This document shows positions 1 through 10,600 of a DNA stretch of 64,000 nt, piece by piece. The notes below the pieces were generated by a model. The model saw only the letters and a list, made by a program, of their open reading frames with translations, had not been told where the DNA came from and searched no databases. The stretch is taken from NCBI GenBank assembly GCA_008828725.1, contig MEHQ01003078.1, forward strand, positions 202,297 through 266,296, in the 5' to 3' direction. Position 1 is the stretch's first letter; each line of letters begins with the position of its first letter. Origin of the DNA: Saccharina japonica. Taxonomy: Eukaryota > Sar > Phaeophyceae > Laminariales > Laminariaceae. A program made the translations under genes and the position numbers.

Positions 1-2985
1 TCGTTTGGTCTACAACATCAGCAGGTATCTTCCAGCTACCCGTCAGAATCAACGACCTTGCCACGAGTATCATACTTCTGTATGTGTGTTTGTAGTAAGA
101 CACGCCCTGTAGTGTCCTACGGGAGCAGAATGAAACCAAATCGGCTCCTGCTGCACACCCAGAGGTCAGTTGTCGGTCTACTCCCCTCACCGAATATCGG
201 ACTCACTCCCTGGGCCAATAGCTGGCTCGGAGCTGTGGGCGATCTATTGACCTCGGCAACTTGTGTTGGGTCAACACCGTCAGCAGGTATCTTTCAGCTA
301 CCCGTCGAAATCCACGATCGTGCCAGGCGTATCTTGCGAATGAGTAATACGGTATTGTATTTACCCGAATATCTAAACTCTGTTACTCATATACTCGTAT
401 CAGCGCGTAGTGACTGTATATCACAGCAGATACGTACAGTATGTATATCTACAGTACATCCATACGCTAACACAATAAAAGCAACAGGTTTCTTTCAGCT
501 ACCCGTCAAACTCCAAGATCTTGCCAGGTGTTTGTACGAACGAACAATATCGTAGGTGTTTTTTTAAGTCCGACGGAAGTAGGATAAAATCATACGTCGG
601 CCTTTGCTGTAGACCCAGAGGTCACTTGTCGACCTCGCTCAATCGAATAGCAGACTCACTAACTGGGCAAGAACCTGGTATGGAACTGGGGAAACTATGC
701 CCTTGGTGTTTCCGGTTTGGTCAGCAACATCAGCAGGTAGGTATCTTTCAGCTACCCGTCAGAATCAACGATCTTGCCACGAGTATCATGTAATACGTCC
801 ATATGGTATGTGTTTGTAGTGTCCGACGGGAGCAGAATGAAACCATCTCGGCTCCTGCTGTACACCCAGAGGTCAATTGTCGATCTGCTCCCCTCGCCGA
901 ATATCGGACTCACTCGCTGGTCCAAAACCTGGCTCGGAGCTGTGGGCGATCTATTGACCTCGGCAACTTATGTTGGGTCAAAACCATCAGTAGGTATCTT
1001 TCAGCTACCCGTCGAAATCCAAGATCTTGCCAGGTGTATCTTACGTATGAATAATACGGTCGGTGTGTGTGGTGTCCGACGGAAGCAAGGTGTAATGCTA
1101 TCTTGCCCCATGCCGTAGACCCGGACGTCGGTTGTCGACCTCGCCTGATGGAATATCAGCCTCACAAAGTGGGCAAAACAATGGCATGGAACTGGGCAAT
1201 TGCTTGCCCTCAACAAATACCGTTGGTTTAACAAACATCAACTGGTATCGTTCAGATACCCGTCAAAATCCCAGAGCTTTTGCCAGGTGTATCATACCCA
1301 TGAATAATACCTCGGGTGTTGTGGTTCCCGACGGAAACGTCATGACACCATAGTGGCTCAGAGGTCAGTTCTCGATCTACTCCCCTCACAGAATATCGGA
1401 CTCACTCGCTGAGTGAAAACCTGCCTCGGAGCTGGGTCAAGTATGGACCACGGTTGGTTGTTGCCGTTCGGTCACCAACATCTTCATCAGCAGGTTTCTT
1501 TGAGCTGCCCGTCAAACGCCAAGGTCTTGCAAGGTGTGTACAGAAATACGTATGGATAATACCGTAGGTGTGATTTTAATCCGACGCAAGCAAGATAAAC
1601 CTTTTGTCGGCCCTTGCTGTAGACCCAGACAACAATTGTCGACCTCGCTTCATCGATTATCAGACTCCCTAACTGGGCTAAACCCTGCCTTGGAACTGGG
1701 CGAACTGGGCCATTCGTTGCCCTCGACAATTACCGTTCGGTTAACAAAATCAGCAGCAGTGGTTCAGCTACCCGTCAACATCCGAGATCTTGCCAGGGGC
1801 ATCATATATATGTATTAATAATACGTGAGGTGTTCGCGATGTCCGACGGAAGCAGAATGAGACCCCATATGCCAGCTCTTGCTGTAGACCCAGAGGTCAG
1901 TTGTCGACCTCTCTTCATCGAAAATCAGACTCGCTAACTGGGCGAAATCCTGGCTTGGAACTGGGGCAATTATGGCCATTCTTGTTTGGTCAGCAACATC
2001 AGCACGTATCTTTCAGCTACCCGTCAAAATCCAAGATCTTGCCACGATTACCATACGTAAGAATAATATGTGTTTGTAGTGTCCGACGGAAGCAAAATGG
2101 AACCATAACGGAACGGCTACTGTTGTTGGCCCAGACAACAGTTGCCGATGTGCTACCCTTAGTATAAATCGCAGTCATTCGCTGGGCCAATACCTGGCTG
2201 GGCTTATTATTGACCTCCGCAATTCCCGTTGGGTCAATAAGAGCAGCAGGTATCTTTCAGCTACCCGTCAAGATCCAAGATATTGCCAGGTGTATCTTGC
2301 GCATGAATAATGCAGTTGGTGTTTGTTGTGTCCGACGGAAGCAGCATGAAACCATATGTTGCCCCGTTCTGTAGATCCAGAGGTCAGTTGTCGACCTTGT
2401 CTAATGGAAAATTAGCATCCTTAACACGGCAAACGCCTGGCTTGGAACTGGGTCATTTGTTGCCCTTGAGCAGTACCGTTGGGTCAACAACAAAAGCAGT
2501 TATCGTTCAGCTACCCGCCAAAATCCCAGAGCTTGCCAGGTGTATCATACCTATTAGAAATACGTCAGGCGTTTGAGGTGTTCGACGGAAGCAGAACGAA
2601 ACCATATCGGTTCCTGCTGTGGAATTCGCGTTTGGCTAACAACATTTCCATCAGCAGGTATCTTAAAGTTACCCTTCAAAATCCAGAAGCTTGCCAGGTG
2701 TATATTACGTATGAATATTAAAGTGGGTGTTCGTATTGTCCGACGAAAGCGGAATGAAACATTATCGGATCTTGCTGTAGACCCAGCCAACAGTTGCCCA
2801 TCTACACCCCTCACAGAATATCGGACTCACTCGCTGGGTGAACTGGCTTGAAACTTGGCCAGTGGCTGAGCTTGCCACTTCCAGTTTGGTCAGAAATATT
2901 AGGAGGCATCTTTCAGCTACCCGCCAGAATCCAGAAGCTTGCCAAGTGTATCTTACGTACATACTCGTAGAATAGGAAGCATGTT
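1..2985 (+). repeat. ~260-bp satellite array, left (X', inverted relative to the others)
   Basis: About 12 monomers of roughly 240-265 bp. Each carries a conserved core (ctttcagctacccgtc, ccaagatcttgccagg), often the palindromic tcatacgtatga, then gtccgacggaagcag and gacccagaggtcagttgtcg. Two monomer types can be told apart. One has ctcccctca...gaatatcggactcactcgctgg; the other has gacctcgcttcat...cagactcactaactgggc. They tend to alternate. Open frames of 70-165 codons here are repeat read-through, not genes. Confidence 0.9.
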
Positions 2986-3328
2986 TGTTTTTTTAATATA
3001 TCTTACCAATCATTGTGCTACTAGTATTGTGCCTGGTACACGTGGAATAGGATAATATACATAGGGCATATAGAGGCAGCATACATATTTCAACGGTTAC
3101 ACCGTCGGATAATAATGCTATGTGCGCAGCGTACACCCCCCTGTCCCTTCCCGACGTGATGCGACGAAGCACCGTCGGGACAAGGCAAAGCTCGAAGCCA
3201 CGTATGGATATATTTACGGTAGATCGATGTTGGGCGCGTTTTATCACTCTGGGTAGACTTCGGAACTTGTGCTATACTCGTAAGATATTGCAGTTTCTCT
3301 TTATTTGCTAGTGTGGCACTGCTGTGTG
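2986..3328 (-). repeat. Flank of satellite block, copy 1 of 3
   Basis: A block of about 300 bases around acccccctgtcccttcccg and cgtcgggacaaggcaaagc. Reverse-complement copies occur at about 20860-21175 and 50640-50975, each adjacent to a satellite array. No gene is visible. Confidence 0.8.
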
Positions 3329-3574
3329 ACGCATGCTACGATAGAGGTGCACCATGTTTTTTTCTGAGCTCCTCACTTAAAGAGCGTTATACCTCACCGA
3401 AAACAATGATTTTGGAGCAAAATAAAAGTGCTGCCGGATGAGAAATCTCATGACCGACGTATACTCTCAAACATGTTTCGTCACAAAAATGAAAGTCCTA
3501 CGAATTTGGGTTAAGGAGCCCGATCGTTCCGAAAACAATTCAGCCAGAAAGTGCTACCTCTATCGTAGCACGCG
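3329..3574. mobile_element. 246-bp TIR element (MITE-like), copy A
   Basis: Terminal inverted repeats: cgcatgctacgatagaggt at the left and acctctatcgtagcacgcg at the right. There is no coding potential. A second copy of the same length is at 11561-11806. The corresponding place in the inverted arm (near 50590) lacks it, so it inserted after the duplication. Related, longer sequence occurs near 31200-31490 and 63440-63720. Confidence 0.65.
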
Positions 3575-4734
3575 TCGTGCCCACGATTTACTCGCCATCC
3601 TATTTTTCGCTGAAAACCACAGGCCCTCTTTCATACTTTTCACTCCCCACGCGTTTAGTAGTGGGTTATGTAGTCTTGTGTACAGGTATTACAATCATTC
3701 CTAATCCTATAAGTCCAATGTGACTTGTAGCACGTCATATACAGCGTGTAGCGCATTGTTGCATTGGATCTTGGACCTTATGTATACAACTTGAAGGTTG
3801 GGTAAAATTAAAACTGAATACAGTAAATCGCATACGAAGGTCTTGTACGCGTAGTGTACCATGTACTTTATACCAGGTAATACATACGTACCTGTCATAT
3901 TGTATCGTACCTCTTACATTATATTCTTCATCGGGTATCTTGTATCGTATGGAATATTCTTCGTTATCTTGAACTTTGTATGTGGTGTATGATATATCTT
4001 GCATATTATGTCTTGGGTCTTGGGGCCTTGGATGATAGGATATCTTGTCCACCGCGTATCGTTTATGTTGTTCCTTGAATCTTGTATTTGGGATCTGGGG
4101 CAACATTATGTTGGTTTAGCACTGAAGTCAGTAGACTCCACCACGTATTCGACACTATCTATCAGTGATGCGCACTGCTGTTCACGAGACGCATAAACTT
4201 CCCATATGTACAATGGGTGATTGGCTTTCGGTTAGGGTTAGGGTTAGTAGAGTTAATAACATTCGTATGGTGCACAGTGACCCTCAACCATTGTGCTGAA
4301 TAGGTGGTAAACCCCCCTCACACACGGTATAAAATCCTGAATCAGGCGTGACTACTGTAAGTGACGCAACCTACTACCCTTCTCATATCTGGCACTCCTG
4401 ACGTGCGATCGCCGATTGACTCGTTTTTTGGGGCGATTCAGGGTGACATCGTATCATTCTACGGCCGGACGATTATTGCCACAAGCGCCACAAGGGGTGT
4501 GGGAACTTTGTTGTACAACAATTTCACGGGTTCGGGGCTTGCAAACGGCTGCTTAAGGGTCTGGTAAATTTGTGGTCTCGTAAAAGCCCCACACAACGAA
4601 ACTAGGTGTATAATGGTTGTACAAAGCGCCACAGGGTAGGATTCACCTGTTTATTTTTAATGGCGGCCCTGGCACGCGTGTCAAAACTCCTTGACATATA
4701 CAATATAACGTATTTTGTTTCTCTATCCAATGTA
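3575..4734. other. Intergenic, left arm: TATCTTG-rich low-complexity DNA and telomere-like tract
   Basis: About 3860-4090 is degenerate tandem tatcttgtatcgta-like sequence, mirrored at 50080-50400. The rest aligns with 49480-50080 on the other strand. The short open frame at 4361-4567 is interrupted in the other copy, so I do not call it a gene. Confidence 0.6.
4231..4247 (+). repeat. Interstitial telomere-like repeat, left arm
   Basis: The sequence gttagggttagggttag is nearly three TTAGGG units, far from any sequence end. The reverse complement version is at 49929-49953 in the other arm. Confidence 0.85.
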
Positions 4735-4935
4735 TTATCTTTGCCCTTCCTTTATCTCTCCTTGCCAGTCGTAACTCAGATCCGGGGTCACAAAGTAGGC
4801 GCTTGTCCCTCCTGCCCACAACTACGGTTTGTGCCTTGAATCTTTATCGCGAGAAGCCTTGGGCCATGTATTTCCCTCATTGACTCGCATCGGATTGCGC
4901 CTAAAACCCCCGATACCATTTCCGGTATGCACATG
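4735..4935 (-). mobile_element. SINE body, left arm
   Basis: On the minus strand it runs from tgactcgcatcgga-like start through tctcgcgat and tgaccccggatctgagtt to a tail near aagataatgaatggg-like sequence. The tRNA-like head is missing. It mirrors the copy at 49235-49440, so it predates the inverted duplication. Confidence 0.7.
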
Positions 4936-5084
4936 ATATATATTGCTCCTTTGGCGAATGATACAGTCCGGCAAAGGGAGTCATCTTGGTCTTGTTGGCG
5001 GTGCCGCCCATCAAAGTTGTGGCATGCTCCATTGGAATGGACGTTGCACGCGGAGACCAAAAATGTACCACTGCGTACGGTCCC
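4936..5084. other. Conserved spacer next to tandem repeat, left arm
   Basis: This aligns with about 49085-49235 of the other arm. The short frames (for example 4943-5593) continue into tandem repeats and are not credible genes. Confidence 0.5.
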
Positions 5085-6020
5085 TTGGTTTACGAACAGG
5101 TTGGTATTGTGTGTGCCACGGTACTCTTCACACTACACTATACGTGTGCCGGTACTGCTGTACACCATACATCAGTGTACACGCTCTTGATGGTTCGTCG
5201 AACGCAGCAAACACGCCCCCAGACCCCAAACCGCAGAAACACCAGCACTTGGCCGAATCACGATTCCAGCTGAACGCACACAGGTCGTGCGAGGGTGCTC
5301 AACAGAACAGCGCAGGGCGCCTGCAAGGAGCACCAATACTACACGGTACTCTTCACATTGCAGTGTACATGTGCCGGTACTCTACACCATACCGTAGGCA
5401 CCCCTTCGCTGATTCGGCGAACTCAGTGACCCCTTACCAAAGTTCAAACCGCGGAAAACTATCACACCCAGTCGGATCATGGTTCCAGCTGAACACACGC
5501 GGATCGAACTACTGTAGGGTGCTCGATTCGATCGCGCCGCAGGGAATACCAATTATTCACGGTACTTTTCGCATTGCAGCATACACGTACTAGTACTCTA
5601 CATAATACAGTATGCACGCCCTAGCTGATTTAGGCGATTTGTTTACCCCTCGCCAGCTTCAAACCGCGGAAATATCCAACACCCGGCCGACCCATAGTCC
5701 CATTTGAACGCACATACGTGGCCCTAGGGTGATCGGGAGAAATTCGCCGCCTGCAGCAGGGAACATCCATATTTCACGGTGCTCTCCACGTTGCAGTGCA
5801 CATGTGCCGATGCTCCACACCTTACAGGATGCGCGCCCTTGCTGATTCGGCGACTCTAGCGACACGCCCAGAGCTATCAAACTGAGGAAGCGTCTGACAC
5901 TCGGCCGCCTTATGCTTCCAATTGAACCCCCATACGTACCTCATGCTACTAGTTGCACGGTGTTCGATGGAAATGCACCGCAGGGAAACCCCAAATATGC
6001 ACGCAAACCCTCCACTCCAC
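5085..6020. repeat. ~218-bp tandem repeat, left arm (about 4 units)
   Basis: Anchors such as cacggtactcttcacattg recur near 5118, 5338, 5557 and 5775, a period close to 218. Each unit also carries tgtgccggtactctacacc and a gctgattcggcgaactc segment. The inverted counterpart is 48240-49080. Confidence 0.8.
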
Positions 6021-7384
6021 GGCTTGAAGACCGAATCAGATCCCCCCTCACATCCTCCGTGATTTAGTACCGGGTTGAAACAAGACTCTCCGTGTATGAA
6101 TTATATGAATTGTATGAATTGTATGAAGTGTATGAATACGCTACGAACCTCTACTGGTTCAGTTCTATTGGTCCAGGTTCTGGGCGGCACATATCACTTT
6201 TCATTCATATATGTATAGCTTAACACGCCTCAAGGCCGGTGTTACAAACCCAGGGCACGCGGAACCTGGTGGGTCGCATCACGACTCTAAGGTCGGCGTT
6301 GCATACATGTATCGAAACGATACAGGGGGAAACCGGTCGACGTTACATACATTTATCGAAACGAAATATTTAGGGCCGAACCATCACAACCAATCACCAG
6401 GCTCCTTGCTCTTACATAATGTCTAGCTACATCAGCCAACACGCTATAGCCGACTGTCGATGACATACTGCAAACATATCGAGGCGGGCACCACATCTAA
6501 CCAAGCAACTGAACAGTCGCTGGTATACACACATACACACACAAATAGTAGAGCCGATATCATACAAAGTGTACACCTGTACACAGAGCCGATGGCTCCT
6601 TACGCAAACAGTATACAGAAAAATCGCCGATCAAACAGAACTGCAACGTCTTCCCTCAAGGTGCCTGTTGCATATCCAGATACATGCCAGTCCCGACAAT
6701 CGCCCGGGACAGGGGAATGGGTTGTCACTGTGGCATCATTGCTGTAACGATCCCGGGCAGCATTCCAATGTGCAGCGGCCCTCGTCTTCGCTAGATGATT
6801 ATGTGGTCTCTACACACCATCCATGTTGTTTTTCATCAAGGAAGAGCACAAGTACTGGACTTTCAGTGGCGATCAAATCCCTCGAAGCTCTTGACGGAAC
6901 CCTCGATTCCTTTAGACGCTGCTTAATCGGCTGTGGAACAGCGGGAAACAGGAAGACAGGGAGGCGAATCGTGACGGTTAGGAACTAAAGGGGGTTCCAG
7001 AAACAAACCTATTATTATCCAAGGCTTGTCTTGGTGTTCGATGCCATGACCTCCACTTGCGGCAGTGATTTTCGTCGCGTGCTGTGGGTCTATGTTGTCC
7101 TTTATTTCTACTGCGTTGAGGGAGAATGTACAGTATGTTTTGTAAGGACGGGATACGCACTGCTGAGGGTCTAACGCCTAGATCAACGAGAGGACACAGA
7201 CCACCTCAAACATGACGTACGAGGCAGGGCACTGTGATCTTGCTGTACAGTGCTATTAGTAGCAGTTTTAGGTCAATGTGACGTTCCAGGCTTGACGTTG
7301 CCGTCTATAATCTACAGCAGTGGTCTCGGCAGCCAAGCTTGGTGAACTCCTAATAATTATGTATAAAAACAGGGTGATAGTTGG
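6021..7384. other. 3' flank of left gene; includes an unusually well conserved island
   Basis: Aligns in inverted orientation with 46833-48240. About 6640-6960 is better conserved between arms than its surroundings, but the open frames across it are not kept in both copies. No gene is called. A short gtatgaattatatgaattg repeat lies at 6095-6135. Confidence 0.5.
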
Positions 7385-7641
7385 TCAAAACTCACAGCAG
7401 TCGCAGCACAGCTCGGTGGTGCACCCGGAGTCGTCGCACAAGATAGCGGCAGCACCGGGCACGGGGATGCAGTTGTTCGGGCACGCGTGGTACGAGCAGA
7501 ACACTTCGCAGCACTGGAACACCTCACACGGGTCATCCTCGCACGGCACCTCTTTGGCGTTGTCGATCGGGGTGTAACCGTCCGGGCAGCCGATGGAGTT
7601 GCAGTACGGCGTTCCGGAGGGTTCGCAGTCGTCGTCTGTCA
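7385..7641 (-). CDS. Left gene exon 8: terminal double cysteine module and stop
   Basis: This exon has 257 nt: acceptor gcacag, then G|TG ACA in phase 1, ending CDCCEF and TGA. It holds two six-cysteine units. It has the same length as right exon 9. Roughly 11 of 85 residues differ between copies, none of them cysteine. The sequence TGTGAGTTTTGA at the end also contains a donor-like GTGAGT, so a further small exon cannot be excluded. Confidence 0.8.
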
Positions 7642-10600
7642 CTGTGCGGAATGAAGGATCGTTTTATCGAAGCGGAGTAAGGCCGTTAGGAGGATAGGGA
7701 TTGACACGGCTGAAACATGGAGATGGGTGACCGTCTGGCCACCATGATATATCGGAAAATTCCAGCGGACATCGGAATGCAAGTCGATGAGGGAAGAAAG
7801 CACTGAGTATTTCTTGTCATGGTAATGACAGGCGCGAAACGTTTCGGAGGGGGGGGCGAAACCCCTGGCTGTGCGACTCCGGATCCGAGGTAGGACTACA
7901 GAGGGCACCGGAGAACGAAGGGAAAATCTAATAGATGGGATCGTAAACAAATGCACGCCATATTACGTGCAAGCAGGTTCATCGAAGCACACACTATGTT
8001 TTGATTGGTGGACACTTTGTGGGACGGATAGACCCAGACAACAGTGTAATATGGTTGGCCAACAGAGCTTATGGGTGGCCATCGTTGCCAGTTGCTGCCA
8101 ATAGCCCACCGATAAGCGCCATTGGCCCGTATATGCAGCAATGACATCGCACCAACCTCTGGCTGTAGGCGCATTGGGGTACGCCTCTCTATGTGTTCTT
8201 GGACACTATACCCGATATCGATACGTCGCAAGCTTGGCTGTGCTCACCACAGCATAGGTCGGTTGTGCACCCGGAGGCTTCGCACTCGGTGCTGGCGGCG
8301 TCTGTCGCGAGTTTGTAGTCTTCCGGGCATTCCATGGAGTCGCAGTACAGCGGGTCTTGAACTTCGCAGTCTTTGTCTGTCGCGTGAGGCATAAAACAAA
8401 GGAACATGAACGTTGAGTAAGGCCGTTAGGATAGTACATATACCTTCGCCAAGACACGGGGAAGGGTTCCAGCATGGTCGTCACGTTTAAAACCCAACTC
8501 TCTAACGCAGGTCGACGTTAATCGACCAGGGAAGTAACATGCTAAACGTTTTTCGAAATAAGCATTAAGGGCGTGTACCGTAGTAGGATGAGGGTGCGAC
8601 GATCCTGCCATGCGACTCCGGTTTGTGCTACCATTAGAGAGGCAGCAATATGTTACCGAGTGAACATATTGTAGTATATGGGACGGATAAGCGCAGAAAC
8701 TCAACCGTGGGCAACGGAGACAATGAAGTGCAAAACATACGTTGAAACATGGAATCTTATCGGGAAACGTGATCTACGCAACAGGTATATGGTTGTCAAT
8801 GCAGGGCTTCTGGGGTCTGATTGTTACGAGTCGCTGCTCTAAGTCAGTCGATACGCGCCAGTAGTTTTTTTATTTTCGCAACAAACATCGAATAAACCTA
8901 TCGCGGTAGATGCATTGGGGTACAACCGTGTGTTTGCGTGAGCACCATAGACGATCGCGAGTCGTTGCAAGCTTGGCTGTGCTCACCACAGCATAGCTCG
9001 TTTGTGCACCCGGAGTCGTCGCACAGGATGCTGTCGGCGTCAGACACGGCTTTGTAGTCCTCCGGGCATGCAACAGAGTCGCAGTACAGCGTAACTTGGG
9101 GCTCGTAGTCTTTTTCTGTCGCCGGAATACAAAACACGGAGGTATGTGGACGTTGGGTAAGGCCGTTAGGATGGAATAGGTGCCCTCACGGAAACATGGA
9201 GAAGGGTGCCAGTATGGCCGTCGTGTATATACCGCAACGTTCTAGCACAGTTCGACGCGAGTCGGCGAGGAAAGTAGATGCATTGGAATACCACTATATT
9301 GTTGCTTGAACACACTACCCGATCTCGACTTGTTGCAAGTTAGGCTGTGCTCACCACAGCATTGCTCGGTTGTGCAGCCGGAGCCTTCGCACAGGATGTT
9401 GTCGGCATCGATGTAGCCCTCCGGGCATTGGATGAAGTCGCAGTACAGCGGGTTTGGGGTTTGGTAATCTTTCTCTGTCGCTGTGGGGTCATTAAACGGA
9501 GGTATAGGGACGTTGGGCGAGGTCATTAGGATCATATACCCCCACCCCGCCGGAACATGGGGAAGGGTGTCAGTACGCCCGTGGTGAATATACCCCAACA
9601 TTCTAGCACACTTCGACGCGAGTCGGCGAGGGTAGCACCATGTTGAACTCTTTTCGCGATACACCTTAAGGGCGCGTACCGTAGGGGGAGGAGGGGGAGG
9701 CAATCCTGCTATGCGACTCAGGGTCTGAGTTGCGACTACGGAGGCAGCAGGAGAAACAAGAGCGACGACAGTGTACTAGATGGGATGGCCAAGCGTCTAA
9801 ACTGAAACATGGGCAGCGGAAATAAAGTGCAAACCAGTATGTTGACATACGCACCTTTGTCGGGTAACGTGGTCTATGCACTAGGTTTATGGTTGCAACA
9901 CAGGGCTTCTGGGTTATCGCTGTTGTCAGTCGCACCCAACAGCCCACCGATACGGGCCAATAGCCCACCTGTAGGCCTCAAACGTTGAATAAACCTATGG
10001 CGGTAGATGCATTGAACTACCACTCTATTGTTGCTTGAACACTATACCCGATCTCGATGTGTTGCAAGTTTGACCGTGCTCACCACAGCATAGCTCGGTT
10101 GTGCACCCGTAGTCGTCGCACGGGATGATGTCGGCGCCTATCACGGGTTTGTCGCCCGCCGGGCATTCGTAGGAGTCGCAGTGCAGCGGTCCTGGGGGGT
10201 TGCAGTCGTCGTATGTATGTGGCCGTGCGGAATGAAAACAGCGTATCGTCGAAGCGGAGCAAGGCCGTTAGGATGATACGGATAGCCCGGCCGATAAAAG
10301 GGCGCGGGGTTCAGTCTGACCCTCGTAACAACGGCAGTAATACCGTATCCTAAACAGTAACAATTGATCGATTCACACTGTGTAAAGTAATCGCGTGTAT
10401 TCGTTTCGCTCACGCACACCAATACATGGGGTAATGCCATATTGGTTAGCTTCCCATCCAGCGTTTCTCGAGCCCGCTAATTCCATTGGTGGAGCCCCCC
10501 CCTTACCCCCGCGCCCACCCGCCCTCGGCCCATGGGCAGGCGCTAGACTATGTGGGTGTCACGTTTTGGCGACACGATTCCCGCCTGACCATTCGGATAC

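Noticed and set aside
58..555. 165-codon frame at the left end and many 70-150 codon frames between 21 and 25 kb, 51 and 53 kb and 58 and 60 kb
   Set aside because: They fall in satellite monomers, change frame from unit to unit and exist on both strands.
4231..4247. True chromosome end
   Set aside because: The tract is only 17 bases and ordinary duplicated sequence continues on both sides.
4943..5593. 216-codon frame
   Set aside because: It runs across two to three units of the ~218-bp tandem repeat and is not kept in the inverted copy.
6569..6988. 139-codon frame downstream of the left gene
   Set aside because: The inverted copy has a frame break in the middle, and most differences change amino acids.
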